From positions 124,001 to 188,000 of the forward strand of contig QJNS01000107.1 of NCBI GenBank assembly GCA_004154925.1: a stretch of DNA of 64,000 nucleotides, given 5' to 3'. Source of the DNA: Monosporascus cannonballus (Eukaryota; Ascomycota; Sordariomycetes; Xylariales). The position numbers were made by a program, and so were the translations under genes. A model generated the notes under the pieces. The model was not told the origin of the DNA. It saw nothing but the letters and a program-made list of their open reading frames with translations, and made no database searches. Within the stretch, counting starts at the first letter, position 1; each line of letters starts with the position of its first letter. This document shows positions 11,527-24,495 of the stretch, piece by piece.

Positions 11527-13812
11527 TTTCGTATGTCTGTGTTTTCGTTATGTGTGCTACCGAAAGATTGAAGTGAACTGAGAGAAAAGCAAGGGGGAAA
11601 TGATGGGATGAGGGAGAGGGAGAGACGCGTCAGATTAGCTCCCAGGCTGCATCGCTCTCCCCCTCGTCCTCGTCCTCGCTTCGGGTTATGTAGGCATAAC
11701 TCTGGGGCGTCCCCAGGCGGCTCCTATACACTTTGCCCGATCTCTTGTGAAAAGCGACCACCCGCGGCGTGTCATACCAGTGACTCTTTGTGCGTATGCT
11801 AGTGGTTGGTTGGTTTTATCAGCGCTAGGATCCTCCCGAACTACGCAGAAAGGTATGCATGTCCAAAGTATGAATTGTGGACTGACAACCGAACTCAAAC
11901 ACAGGGAGATTGGTCGGTGTTTCCCCCTCGCGTTGCCGGCCCACCCATAGATGCGCTCCTTCGCTCGACGGAGATTAACCACTTACTCCCGTTGAAGCAA
12001 AGCAAGATGCGTCCGGATCAACGCGCTCCGGACGTCCTGACAATTAGTCATTTTCCTCAGCTGCCTTGGAGTATCGATTATGATACCCGTGCGCGGATAC
12101 TATGGCCACGTATCCTTGAAAGGCGATGATGTGTGCCTGCTGCGTGTCGGTGCCGAAGCGCACGGGAGTGGGGATATCCGAAGTCCGGGAGGGATTGGCC
12201 GTAAACAACGCCGAACCTTTGGGTGACCAGCAAGGACAGGTCAACTTCAAACTGCTTCACAAATGAGGATCTCGAGGAGTTCTAGTATTTCAGAGAGACT
12301 GGGAGAGAAGGGAGATTTGGTGGCTAGCTTGAGATCACGATATTATATATATCTCCGAGATTCCAAGTATCGCTGCAACCATTGATTACAACCTCGGCTA
12401 TAGTAGAAGAGAGGCGCCATATTGGCGTTTCAAAGGGATGTGATGATGCAATATTCGCATATCGGCTGCGTTCAGGTTGGCTTACTTGCATGCCGTCTTG
12501 ACGTTTGCAGCCATTTACCATATGCCATGCCACTTTCACATGTCAAATAGGAGGGGGGTTAACGTCACCATACGGGCCGCATTAAACCATCGTATCGCTA
12601 GGCTTGGCCTCTGGCGCGCCGCGAAGCCCAGGGCCTTTTCCATGCGACATTCCGGGGTGTGGTCGTCCGAAGTGGTGGCAGGCAGACAAAAACATCCTGC
12701 AGACTGTGTATCGAGGGTACTACTCCCCTTTTTCGGAATTCATGACACCTATTCGTACAGCCCACGAATCGAGTCGAGTAGGGAAAGGTGTCTGAAGACC
12801 TGTGTAGAAACTCTTACATATGATGCGTCGAATAAGAATAGAGTCGGGCTTGTGCTTACGCTTAAGCGTAGGTATATGAGTAGCTCCGGTTCATATATAC
12901 CTAGGTGTGTAAGTAGGCCAAGGATGTCCACAGTGGTTGTGTTCTGGCAAAAATAGTTTAGCAACCTTCATATCGGATAACCGAAATAGGCGAACCGGAT
13001 AATAAAGATCTCGCTGATGATAATATCCGATCCATTAATAAGTGACAATGAAGGTTATAGGTTTTCGGACTTTATCCAAAGGGGGAAATACCGTTCGGAA
13101 TATAAATGGCACCGACCAGGATGTCATATGCCTAGGTGGTCAGAGATTGCTTAACCATTATCGTGAGAGCCTGCCAGGTACGCCACAGTTACATACTGGC
13201 TTGCATTTCCTTTCTACTTTAACTAGACCATATCTCAGTCCGTCTAGCATGGCCACAAGGGGAACTCTGGATGCGATCGGTGCACGGTATACATAATGAC
13301 CTCTCTAGAGCAATTGCAAGAGGAGTAGAGCTATCCCCAACCAGAGACGATGATGGTCTCGTCACCTGGTCATGACGGGCTCGCCAGCTCCGGAGCGATT
13401 CGAGCCGTACCCATATTTACCGTTGTTGACTACTTAGGCATCTCGTTCAGCACAGGGTCGTAATGTTCGTGGTGTGGACTTGTGGGCTCTGCATTCTGTG
13501 GCACGGGGCAGCAGACGGATGAAACTGCCTACTTCGTGGAACTTATCGAAACACACGAAGTGGTCTTTCCCACCTACGCCAAATCAGATGCAAATTAACG
13601 GGATGCAAGGCAATAGGGTAGTCTATGTCGTCCCCAATGCCCGCTCACCAATCATACCCTACGTGATCCTCAGCGGCGGCAGAAGGGCCGAAGTCCCAGC
13701 ATTATCAGCCTCGGTATCAATTCTATGTTCGCTCCAACGCCTTGCCTCCTCATATGTAACAGCCCCTATGCCTAAAAGCCCCGACCCGGTCCCGTGGTTT
13801 GACTATTTGCTG
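11527..13812. other. Intergenic, no supported gene
   Basis: About 2.3 kb with only short scattered reading frames. Two overlapping minus-strand readings at 12044-12260 look slightly protein-like but match no family I recognise and have no clear splice structure. Composition is normal, so this is not a RIP block. Confidence 0.45.
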
Positions 13813-14499
13813 TTATTTCCCATAATAATGCGCCATTTCCAGTCCGGCTTTCCGGAAGCCGCACTTGATATAAAAGCCTTCGTTCGCTTCGCTGCAGTCG
13901 AGGATCGTCTTGTAGCAGCCGACCTTCTCGGCGATGTGGTCGAGGGCCTGGATGAGGCGCAGGCCGAGCTTCTTGCCCTGCTGGTCCTTGGCGACCGCGA
14001 TGTCCTCGATGTGGCCTACCAGGCCTAGGCTGTGGATACTGTAGCGAGGAAGGCGTAGGTCAGCAAAAGGCGCGCATAGGCTGTTAAGGTTGCGCCCTGC
14101 ATTATCCTCCCACCCCTGCACCCTCCGGGACCCAACCGGATCCTTTGGGTCCCTTCCCATGCATGATGATGCCAACCACGACCTCGTCTCCCCACGGGAT
14201 GGAAAGTCTTACAATTTCCTCTCTACGAGTAGCGCGCCCGTGCCGACAATGACGGGCTTCTCTCTGTTTCCGTCCTCGATGACCAAGACGTAATAACTCT
14301 CTTGGGTCTGCATCCACCTGTAGTGTTCCTCGAAGGCCTCTCTGCTGATTTCACCGACAGTCGTCAGCACCCGCAGGCAGTCGAGGAAGCCAGCATCGTA
14401 GTCGGACTTTCGGAGGGCGCGGGCTGTGTAGCCTTCAGGCAGAGCGGCCGCGACGGTCGGAGAGATGAGGTCGGACGAGAACAGGCCTTGTTCAGACAT
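13813..14499 (-). CDS. GNA1: Glucosamine-6-phosphate N-acetyltransferase (GNAT family)
   Basis: Cytosolic enzyme that acetylates glucosamine-6-phosphate with acetyl-CoA, the second step toward UDP-GlcNAc for chitin and glycoproteins. Exon 1 is 14499-14213 and exon 2 is 14038-13813, with an intron of 174 bp (GTAAGA to CTACAG, phase 2). Splicing yields 170 residues, close to yeast Gna1 (about 159). Visible: N-terminal YTARALRKSDYDAGFLDCL; across the junction GHIEDIAVAKDQQGKKLGL, where DQQGKKLG is the acetyl-CoA pyrophosphate loop; then LDCSEANEGFYIKCGF near the C-terminus, characteristic of GNA1 rather than other GNATs. It is likely a single-copy housekeeping gene. It diverges from the lipase gene at 15942 over 1.4 kb. 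Confidence 0.9.
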
Positions 14500-15941
14500 T
14501 TGTGGGTATGTGTTTCTCCGTGAGCTTTAGGTATGTCTGCTTCGGGTTCGGTAAAGGCAGATAATCGCAGACACTTGATGGGGCTGTTACTCTGGAAAAC
14601 GAGCGTGGTAGGACGGTGCGACTTCACAAAACGAATGGGAGTGGAAATGGGAGAGTGATCATAACATTTAACGACAGAAAGCTGGATCAATGAGGGGTTT
14701 GACGAGAAAGAAGGAAAAAGCGACGGCGTCTCAGGTCGTCTTTTGTTCCTTGGTTTTATGCCGATTGAGGGCACTCGATTCAGGCGTCTCCGACCAGCCT
14801 CTAGATCCTTTTTTACCCCTGAACGGTTTTGGCTGATTGGGCTGGCGCAGCCTCGTAAATGTCCATGTACCCGCCGCTATGTAGGTAGCCATTGGGGCGC
14901 TAGCCGTAGGCGGAAGATATCGAGTCGCTAAGAATAGTAGTCTAGTAGCGGTGCAGCACAAGCACAGCACAGCAGTTGGATCCTTGATCCCTTCTTTATT
15001 TCCATTCTTCGTGTTCAGGTGGCTGTTTTGCGGCTGAGGCAGGCAAAAATAAATCCTTGCTTGATTACGTGATGGAGGTCCAAGAGATGATCTCGATGTT
15101 CCTGCATCTTATTGTCGTCACACAAATAACAAGGTCCATGTCCATTGAAACATTTACGTAAGAAGTTTTAAGTTTATGTAGGGACTTGATGGATGCTCTT
15201 CCCAAGCAAGGGACTTCATTCAACGCGTTGAAAATGGCGGGTAAATGCGAAAGGCACACGAAATGCCAAGCACTTACCTGTTCGCAATTGGCCGGCCGCG
15301 CTTGGAGAACCGGCAATTACCTAAGATCTTCGCCGACATTCGTCTCCGGGGCTTCAATGCTGTACGTGCTAACTTATGTATGTGTTGGAAGCTCTAAAAG
15401 CCCCATGAGTTATTACCCCACGTTGTTATCACATGCAATTAGGTATCGGTAGGTTGTAACACGTCTTGCTCGACAAAGTTGACACATAAAAAGCATACCT
15501 AAGGGAATTCATGTGACATGGTCAAGTCACCCCCAAGAACTTGTCCGTATGACGTATATGGAACTGTTTTCTACTGAAGTAAGACCAAAGAATGAGAAGC
15601 GCTGCCGATCGTGTGGTAGCTACCGACGTGTCGGTTAATGGGCCTTTAAGCTTTAAGGCTTGTATTTAGCTACCTAGCAATAACACCCGGAGCTATGGAC
15701 ACTGAATAGAAGCGATAAAGAAACCGGCCCCATAGCTCTCCCCCTATCTTCTTTCAAACGAAATCGCCACCTGCTTGTTCATACTTCCTACTATTAACTT
15801 CATAGCTTTCTCTTCTGTACTACCGTTCTTTACCCAACCAAAACATTGATTGCGTTTATATAATATGAAGTTCCGGTAACACTGCCGGATGCCGTTCCGA
15901 GTCTCTCTCGAGTCCGGCTCACACTCAGCGCCTCGGAGATT
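14500..15941. other. Intergenic between divergent GNA1 and lipase genes
   Basis: About 1.4 kb without a supported gene; presumably holds both promoters. The last 200 bp before 15942 contain pyrimidine-rich runs typical of fungal leader regions. Confidence 0.45.
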
Positions 15942-18900
15942 ATGGATCACCCCCTTGCTCTTGCTGGTCCTATCGGACATACACAAGATGAAGAAGCTAT
16001 TGCGCCGGCGCATTCTCAGCCTTCCCCAGGGAGGACACTACTGCCGACCCCGGTAGCGAACGCCGTTAGTCTAGCCACTCGCTCCACCTCTTTCGCCCTC
16101 CAGGTCGGCACTGCCATCGGCGGTTATGGCCTGAGCGCCGCAAAGTTTACGACTCTCTCCAGTCTCGAACTCAGCCGAGGTATACTCGAGGGCATACTGC
16201 ACAGGGCAGGGAAAGATGTCGTTTCTCGCTCCCGGTCCGACCTGGGCAGGGCCGACGCTGAGACGATTCTGGAACGGAGCTTTGAGAGTCTCCATCAGAG
16301 TCTTAATCGAATCGTATTCTGGACTACCACTGGCTTCTACTTCACTGGAACCGCTGTGTCTACCGCGTCTGAAGTATCGCAGCTCTTCCTATCCTTTCTC
16401 GATCAATTCTTCGGGTCAACGGATTCTTCGAGGGCCATTGCCAGTATCATCACCCTCGTTCGTAGGGAGTTCCAAAATCCCGCCACCGGTGTACAAGGTG
16501 AAAAGGTCGGCGTCATCGATCTAATTCTTGGCCTGTGTGGTCTCGCATACCTGCAGAGCCAATGTCGGAATATGATCGAGGAGGAATCTCGTAGACTCCG
16601 CCACGAAGAGGTGATCTGGGACGTAGTCGTCCTCGATGATGATGATGACCCTGTTGGCATGCATGAAGATAGCCTGTACGGAGTTCATAAAGGGGATTAT
16701 ACTCGCGCTGGAAATGCACTTGACGGTAATGATGATCTGATCGGGGCAATTGAAAGGCATGGTGCGGCACAGAATTACAGCAGTGATGTTGATGACGAGC
16801 TTCTAGAACGCCATATTATGAGTTCTCTTCCCGCGGAAGCAAAAGTGTCTATCACGACTTCAACAACCGTCACGAAGACTATCACAGTGGAGGTCGAAAG
16901 CGCGTCGTCTCTGCGCCTGGTGGCTCCTCCTGGTGTCGATCTGGTCGAAAGTGAAGTCAGTGATCCTTCCAGTTCTACGCCTGGAATACGTGAGAAGGCT
17001 CCTATTCATAAAGTTGTCTATCGACTCAGTCGGAATAGGGTACGACGGATAGATGCGAACGGCACGGAAGAGGATCAGCCAACAATCGAATTGATCGAGG
17101 TTCAAGATAACGAAATTTCCAACTCCCTGGATGCTGAACAGGAGAAGATCGATGATCAACCTCCGGCAGTTCCCTCCAAGGACTATAGTTCTCAGACGGG
17201 CTCATTAGGATACACTACGCAGACGTCAACAAAGGGAAGTCTGTCTAATCAACAAGGGCCGATGTCTTCGGCTGACGCCGGAACTTCCTCCAACGCGGCC
17301 TCCTCCAAAGATCACATATCTAATCCGCCTGCGGCACAGGACGTCGAAAACGCTGCCAACCAAAAAAAGATTCGACGCCCGCTAGACGAGAGCCGGCCCA
17401 GCCTTCAGCATCCGTCTTCTAGCTCGCGAGCTGGGCACAGACACCGATCTAGGAGGGCAAAGCTGCTTGAGAGCTCGGCTTCGAAGACTGGTGAAAAGAA
17501 AGGCGGGTTTCGAAGCGTCCTTAAAAAGGGGACTGTATCAAATCTTCTAAACAGAGACTCGAACTCGGATAGCCCAACTCTTTGTAATAAGCAGAAGGCA
17601 ACAACCAAACCTGCTTGGGGCGGTAACAGATCGTCCCAGAGCACATCAACGGCTACGCAAGGCAGAGGTTCACCCGCAGATCGCAAATCAAATTTCCTCC
17701 AGCCGGGGAAACCACCACAACCACCCCAACGGGGCAACCCCAATTACTTCTCATCCAAAGACCTAGGCGATCTTAACAACAGCCCAGAGCTGTATAAGGA
17801 TCACTCGCGGACAGGATCTGTAGATACTTCATATCGCCGTCGTAATTCGGTGGTGTCACTTACTGACGCCTTTTCTGTTGCATCTTATGGCAGCAGGTCA
17901 CCTTCTCCGACCTACTACAGGGCAGAGATCCAATCACATACCAGTGCATCTAACCTCAGAGGTAGCAACCCTCATGCAGACCCAATGACACCTCCAAGAG
18001 GCCATAAGAAGGCCAGGTCTCATCTATACTCACCGAGTATCTATACATTGAAGACATCCGACTCTCGGACTTCGTTAGTGCTGTCGTCATTCAATCCCAG
18101 GAGCGCCTACAGCGGATCCGAAGCTGTCGACACCCTTCGACGAACGGGGTCAGTAGATGGCTTGTTCCCTGACTTCCACCTGCTCAGGAATATCACTAGG
18201 TATAGTCGATACGCGTCCGCCGCATATGGCTGGAACTTCCTGAGGTTCATGGGGATAAGAAAGGAGATGCCGGTGCTGAAGCCGTGGGACGAAACGCACC
18301 GAGAAATTCGTTCTTTTGCACACCACACCGAGCTACCGCAGCACAGCATTTTGCTTTCCTCTTTCGTGGATCCCCAAGGCGGATCGGATTCGACCGGGTC
18401 CACCGGCACGGGAGTACCACTCGTTCATACTATCGCTCTCGACGAAGAATCGAAAGCCGTCGTGCTCGCCTGCCGTGGCACCCTGGGATTCGAAGACGTC
18501 CTGGTAGATATGATGTGCGACTACGACGACCTAGTCTGGCGGGGAAAGCCATACAAGGTGCACAAGGGAATTCATGCGTCCGCGCGGCGTCTCCTGTATG
18601 GAGGCGACGGCCGGGTCCTGGCCACGCTCAAAGAGGCTCTGGAAGAATTCCCGGATTACGGGCTAGTCCTCTGCGGACACTCCCTCGGCGGTGCCGTGAC
18701 GGCACTGCTGGGCGCCATGCTCGCAGAACCCGCCTCCACGGGGACCGCGTTCGTGACGTCGGGCCAGCATCAGCACCATGGCAGGCTACTCACAGGGCGG
18801 GAGGGACAGGGGGGCAGCAGCAGCAGCAGCACCGCCCATGTCTGCCTGCCTGCCGGGCGGCCGATCCACGTCTACGCGTACGGCCCGCCCGCTACGATGT

Positions 18901-19625
18901 CCCCGGCCCTGCAGAAAGCGACGCGCGGCCTCATTACCAGCACCGTGCACGGCAACGACCTCGTGCCCTACCTCTCGCTCGGCGTCCTGCACGACTTCCA
19001 GGCCCTCGCGCTCGCATTCAAGTCCGACAACAGCGCCGCCAAGGCCGAGGTGCGGAGGCGCATCTGGGAGGGCATGCAGTCGGGGCTCGCGGACCGGTTC
19101 TGGTCTACCACTAATGCCCAAAACCGCAGCAGGACTCGCACCGCTGAGCCCTCTTCGTCGTCTTCTTCTTACGCCGGCGCTGGTCTGCGGCGCGAGGAGG
19201 ACGGCGAGCAGGGCAAGGGACACGGGGACGAGGAGGAAGAAGAAGAAGAAGGGGGAAACGAAGACCAGGACGAGGAGTCGCTCTGGGCCTACGCCGCCCT
19301 CAAGACGCTCCGCGCCACAATGATGAGCTGCAAACTCCTCCCGCCGGGCGAGGTGTTCGCGGTAGAGAGCGCGCCGACGCTGAGGCGAGATGCGTTCCTC
19401 GGCGGTCTAGCGCGGCCCGAGCCCGGGACTAGCGGTGGCGAACAGCAACAGCAGCAGCACCACTTCGGGCGACCGGCCACGCGCGTCGTGCTCAAGTACG
19501 TCAGGGACGTCGAAGCCCGGTTCCGGGAGGTGCGGTTCGGCGCCAGCATGCTCATGGATCACAGCCCTGGCCGCTACGAGGACGCGCTGCGGAGGTTGTC
19601 GAGGGGTGTTGGGAATTCCTCCTGA
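15942..19625 (+). CDS. Class-3 (sn1-specific diacylglycerol-type) lipase, large
   Basis: Single long exon encoding 1227 residues. The N-terminal part (about 30-210) is a mildly hydrophobic helical region with many small residues. About 240-720 is low-complexity, Ser/Pro/basic-rich and probably disordered. The alpha/beta hydrolase lies in about 750-1220. Catalytic residues visible: S914 in LCGHSLGGAV, D1006 in HGNDLVPYLS, H1207 in MDHSPGRYED; an acidic run DYDD in the lid strand follows ACRGTLGFEDVL. Low-complexity insertions split the core: Ser and Gln/His runs, and an acidic stretch near 1095-1115 with codon repeats. The architecture fits fungal diacylglycerol or acylglycerol lipases that act at membranes. 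The insertions make it longer than typical family members. No intron is needed. Confidence 0.85.
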   Translation: MDHPLALAGPIGHTQDEEAIAPAHSQPSPGRTLLPTPVANAVSLATRSTSFALQVGTAIGGYGLSAAKFTTLSSLELSRGILEGILHRAGKDVVSRSRSDLGRADAETILERSFESLHQSLNRIVFWTTTGFYFTGTAVSTASEVSQLFLSFLDQFFGSTDSSRAIASIITLVRREFQNPATGVQGEKVGVIDLILGLCGLAYLQSQCRNMIEEESRRLRHEEVIWDVVVLDDDDDPVGMHEDSLYGVHKGDYTRAGNALDGNDDLIGAIERHGAAQNYSSDVDDELLERHIMSSLPAEAKVSITTSTTVTKTITVEVESASSLRLVAPPGVDLVESEVSDPSSSTPGIREKAPIHKVVYRLSRNRVRRIDANGTEEDQPTIELIEVQDNEISNSLDAEQEKIDDQPPAVPSKDYSSQTGSLGYTTQTSTKGSLSNQQGPMSSADAGTSSNAASSKDHISNPPAAQDVENAANQKKIRRPLDESRPSLQHPSSSSRAGHRHRSRRAKLLESSASKTGEKKGGFRSVLKKGTVSNLLNRDSNSDSPTLCNKQKATTKPAWGGNRSSQSTSTATQGRGSPADRKSNFLQPGKPPQPPQRGNPNYFSSKDLGDLNNSPELYKDHSRTGSVDTSYRRRNSVVSLTDAFSVASYGSRSPSPTYYRAEIQSHTSASNLRGSNPHADPMTPPRGHKKARSHLYSPSIYTLKTSDSRTSLVLSSFNPRSAYSGSEAVDTLRRTGSVDGLFPDFHLLRNITRYSRYASAAYGWNFLRFMGIRKEMPVLKPWDETHREIRSFAHHTELPQHSILLSSFVDPQGGSDSTGSTGTGVPLVHTIALDEESKAVVLACRGTLGFEDVLVDMMCDYDDLVWRGKPYKVHKGIHASARRLLYGGDGRVLATLKEALEEFPDYGLVLCGHSLGGAVTALLGAMLAEPASTGTAFVTSGQHQHHGRLLTGREGQGGSSSSSTAHVCLPAGRPIHVYAYGPPATMSPALQKATRGLITSTVHGNDLVPYLSLGVLHDFQALALAFKSDNSAAKAEVRRRIWEGMQSGLADRFWSTTNAQNRSRTRTAEPSSSSSSYAGAGLRREEDGEQGKGHGDEEEEEEEGGNEDQDEESLWAYAALKTLRATMMSCKLLPPGEVFAVESAPTLRRDAFLGGLARPEPGTSGGEQQQQQHHFGRPATRVVLKYVRDVEARFREVRFGASMLMDHSPGRYEDALRRLSRGVGNSS

Positions 19626-20551
19626 GGGGGGATTGGGCCGACCATGCGTCTGCAGGATGGGACTATCCGGTTGTGCAAATGTCTATTTAGATTCGAATAC
19701 TGGCGTTCCGAGTATATCCTGACTTGTACTTCATACCGTCGAGTGAAACGCAACGCTGGGTTAGAGCCCTTCTTGAGAGAAACATTGGGATTATATATAA
19801 ATGACATATGCGAAGATATACTGGGCTACTGCTCTAAGCCACCGGATTCGCCGAATCTATACCATCTTCCTTCCCTGTCCTTGCTATATATACTGGCAGC
19901 CTTTCTATAGACTGTCTTGATAACATCTTATGTCTGAGGTGGAACAACCATTGGTGACCCCACCCATGTCGGTTGGCCAAAGCCCTTTGCCAGGAGGATA
20001 ATTATTCTTTGTAACGACACCCGCTGTCGCATGTGATCGAAATGTCATGGGGCATGGGGAAGGTAGATAGAACTGCGTATTCTCACAGGGGGTTTCTGTT
20101 CCTGGCCTATCGGCAGTCGGTAAACCTCTTCAATTCCAGACCTGTTACCAACACTCTCCCTTTGCAGAAAGCGTGTAATCGCCGGGCCCCAATCACCCAA
20201 TCCGTGCGTCGCCCACGCGGGACAAGCTTTTTTAAACTGGGGCGGCCCTCACAACGTGGCGTGACTTGACCATGTGTCATGCCACTTTGAGCGCCCGATA
20301 CGGAGCCCAGAACGTCCAGTTTAGCCTCACCCGGCCCGTGAGAGAAGAAATATGCTCGCTCCCACGGGAGAACAGGCAACGCAGGTAGATTGCTCTACTG
20401 CGCAGTACAAGTCCGGCCTCGTGAGAGACAACGGTCCGAGGTCTCTTGCTTGTAACTCTCGCTGGCCAGGTCCGGGTCAGCAGTAGCTGGGGTGGGATTG
20501 AAATTCCCGCGAACACGGTGGAAGCTGATCCAAGGGATTGCCCTGGCCGCT
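19626..20551. other. Intergenic, nothing recognised
   Basis: About 0.9 kb between the lipase stop and the left TIR of the transposon. Short frames only; the composition is normal up to about 20590. Confidence 0.5.
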
Positions 20552-20553
20552 TA

Positions 20554-20596
20554 TCCCCTTGAAGGCCATAAGGCGTTAGCGCTTACAATTTTTTGA
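20554..20596 (+). repeat. Left terminal inverted repeat of the 4-kb pogo-like element
   Basis: The outer 23 bases match the reverse complement of 24516-24538 at 21 positions; similarity continues imperfectly to about 43 bases. The two mismatches in the outer part are transitions. Confidence 0.85.
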
Positions 20597-23500
20597 TGGT
20601 GTGTGATACTCTTTTTTTATTCGCTCACATTGACCCAATTAACTTTTTCAAGAAAGGCTATTTTTAGTTACATTTACTTTACATTATAATATATATACTA
20701 ATATCGATCATTATTACAAATTATTATATTACATTTAGTACAACGAAATTTTATTTATCGAGCTTACTATTAATTAATAATATTATTATTTATAACTTAA
20801 AGTTCTATTTACCAAATATCGTAATAAAAATACTTTAAATAAATCTGCTACGTTAAAACGAATTTTTCAAAGATTTTTCAATATTAATTAATGGGTTTTT
20901 TTATATTACTAGTATAAAAAAGTTAATTAAAGCTTTTTACTGCTCGTCAAAAAATAATTCGAAATATTAAATACTTTTAATAATTAGTTTTTTGCGGAAA
21001 ATAATTACGTTTTAATATAATTTTTATATAGGTTTACTTTATTTTTATAAAAAACAGTTATTAACAATAATAAAAGGCAGAAAATTGTGTATAAAAACCT
21101 AAGTAATATTACGCTGAAATTTATAATTTTATTTATATTTAGATTTCCGTTAATTACTGAAATTAATGCTGTTTATATTAAAGTTATATTTATGAATAAT
21201 TCGAAATATTATACTTATTTTTTTCTTTTTAATTTTTAAAGAATTTACTGACGAGGTTTTGATATTTGATTTTTTTTCGGTTTTTTTCAAATTAACAAAA
21301 TCTGTTTTTTCGTTATTTACCTAATACTAAAAAATAAAACGATAAATTATTAGCCTAACATACTATATAAGCTCGCAACTTAAACAAATTTACGACTCGT
21401 TTTTAATACGTTTTAATAATAAATTAAAATTAATTAATTAGAATATATCAAATTAATTCAAATTAATCGGATTCTTTATCGTTAATCGCCTTTATATTCT
21501 TTTCGCAAATACCTGCAGTATGTTCAGGCTTGTCGCAAACGCTATATTTTCGTTTTTTCGCCTAAACTCTTTTATAACAATTATCTTTAGCCGTTACTAA
21601 CTGCGATTATTTATTATTACCTCCTTTCGTAGTTATAAAAGCTTATATCTCCTTTACAATAAGTATTTCTTTTTTTCGAAAACATATATTTTTAGTTTTT
21701 CAGCGTTTATTAAGTAGGTAATTCGTTTCGCAAAAGTAATTTTTTTGAAACAAGCGATTTTATATAAAGTATTAAATTTTCTTTTATTAAAATATTAATC
21801 GATTTAATTATCTGTATTAACGAATTATCTTAGTAATTTCTAATTCTTTTTTATAAATAACGTTTTCGTCGATTTGTTTTAGTAATATTTTTAAGAATTT
21901 TTGTAAATAAAGAAATAACGGAATTAATAAAGATAAACGGCGAAACGATCGATATAAGTATAATTAAAACTTTTAGCTAAAAAAGAACGCGATTAGGATC
22001 GAATAAAACAAATTCCGCTTTTACGAATCTAGATTTAATATTATCGATTATTATAATAACTTTAAACGCGTTATAAAAATCGATAATAAAATTCTTCTTA
22101 GCAATATAAATAACGCACTACCGTATAAAATATTGATATATAACGAATAAACGCGTTTTAATATAAAAAAATTAGAAAACGTCGAAAGAATAAAGTTAAT
22201 AAAAGAAATAGATAAATATATAAAGTATAATAATTCCGTTATTCGCGCAGTAATTTTCAAATTTAATCGAATAATAATTTTCGTAACTATTGAAAATAAA
22301 AAAACGTTTTAAATTTTTAGTGCGCGTTTTAATATACTTATCGAAATATTTAATCCATTTTAAATCTAATTTAATTATTATTTAGCCGTTTTCGTTTATA
22401 ATAAACCTTTAATAGAATAAAAATAAGTCATTAGTAAACTAGCGAAAAAAGTAATTTTTTTAACAAAAATAATAAATAAGGATAAAATCTAATCTTAAAA
22501 GTTAATAACTTATATTATTGTAAACTATTTCCTATTTTTTATTAGGTTTATCGAAATCTTTTATATTTTTTAACATTAATAATAATTATATTTACTATTA
22601 TGAAAAACTTTATTAAGAAATTTATTTCGTTAAAGTTATAAATATTTTCTATTATAATACCGCATTTTATAATTATAATTCGGATAAATTTAAATTATTT
22701 TCGAAATTTTTTTAAATCCTTATGTAAAACTTTTTAATAATTTATCTTTCGATTTAAATGTATTTCGAATTTTTTTTTACTATTTAACAAAATTGGATAT
22801 TTAATTAACCTTAATACGTTTCGTAACGCGTTACGTAAATAACAAATTCGCTATATTTTTAACGTATTAACGCTAAACAGGAAACGTTCGTATATCTAGG
22901 TTAAGGATTCATTCAACGATCGATTTTTTTTTCGATCGGCGTTAATTTTCGCAAATTAAAAATAATATCGGTTCGGGCGCGTTTATTGTAATATCAAGCT
23001 TTTAAAATCGCTTTAGCGATATTATATCTCGTATTAAACTTTTTATAATTAAGTTTCAAAGTACGTTTTTTTGCTTAAATAACTAAATTTATTTTTATTT
23101 TTTAGTAATAAATTTTATACTATTAATATTAAATAATATATATTTAAAGTTAATAATCGAAATATCAAAAAAATAAATTGCAAACTTATTTAAATCGCTA
23201 ACTTATATAATACGTTCAACGATTTAATTTATTTTATTATTAGGCGTTAAAAATTCTCTAATTCAATTAAAAAATAAGAAAATATCTTTAATATTTTATA
23301 AATTGATAAGTTATTTCGTTATTCTATAATTCTTTCGGGCGGTACTTGGTATTATTAAACATTTTTACGTAATTATAAAAATAAATATAGTGAAAAAAAG
23401 TTATCGAAAAATATATATAAAAAGTTATAGGTATTTCTGAGTATATCGACGAGAAAAACAATTAATTGTTAAATTAGATTCAGAAAATCGTCGTTTTTCT

Positions 23501-23934
23501 TGTTATTTTTTTCGCCCGTAAAACGTTAATAAAATTTCTGTTTTTACTTAGATAATAACCTGTCCGTATTAAAAATAACTCGTAAAAAGCTAAGATCTAG
23601 ATCTCAAAACCGGTATTATCAACTTTATTCGAAATAATAATATTAAAAAACGATTTTTTATATTCCTTTATAATATACTTATTTACGTTAATATTATTTT
23701 TAAAAATATACAATTCGAAAATTATTCTTTATATTTATTTAACTTGTTTATTATAATATTTAAAAAATAATCTATATTAATATTCGTAAGTCCAAATTCG
23801 AAATTTTCGATATAAAACTTATTATAGATTTCGAAAAAAAGTTAATAATTAAATAATACGAGATGTAATCCGAGCCTATGTAATACGCGTCGATTAACGT
23901 TTTTTTTATAATTATAAATATAAATTAAAGTTAA

Positions 23935-23960
23935 ATATATATATATATATATATATATAA
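23935..23960. repeat. AT dinucleotide microsatellite
   Basis: A perfect 26-base alternating AT run inside the transposon. Confidence 0.9.
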
Positions 23961-24495
23961 TTTTTCGATATATATATCGTAATATTAATAATTTTAAACG
24001 TATAATGTTTTTTCCCTTTATTCAAGTTCAAAAGTATTTATTTATTATATTTATTTTTTAATTATTTTTTAGAAATAATAAAAATAACTTTAATAAAATA
24101 AATAATTACGGTCTTATTTAATTTTTGCATTTATTCAAAATTAATAATTTAAAATAAGTTCTAATTAATAGATTAGGCCGTACGTTAAGACGGAAAATAA
24201 CTTTATCTATAAGGTTTTTTTTATACGCGTCAAGATTTAACTATATTACAGAGATTTGTGATTTTATTTTAACATTTGCAGCTTTCTATTTTCGTCCTAT
24301 TTTACGTTAATTTTGTACTAAAAAATAATAGAAAACAAGGTATTAAGCGGAAGGAAAAACAGAAATATCGTTGACGTTAATACTTAAAATACCTTCGCAT
24401 TCGCGTTTCTGTGCTGTAGCGCAATTTAGTGGGGCTTTAGTGGGCGTTTTTCGGGGCTACAGTAGGCTCAGTTTCCGTTTTAGGCCTAGAACCTT

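Noticed and set aside
10372..11571. Long plus-strand frames at 10372-10908 and 10918-11571
   Set aside because: Antisense to the Ayg1-like hydrolase, which has the full catalytic triad on the minus strand.
12477..12956. Plus-strand frame of 159 codons
   Set aside because: No family resemblance, no splice context, overlapping antisense frame; probably chance.
18284..19323. Alternative plus-strand frames in the lipase
   Set aside because: Arg/Pro-rich off-frame readings inside the lipase catalytic domain.
22051..22260. Hydrophobic minus-strand frame
   Set aside because: Part of the RIP-mutated pogo transposase, not a separate gene.
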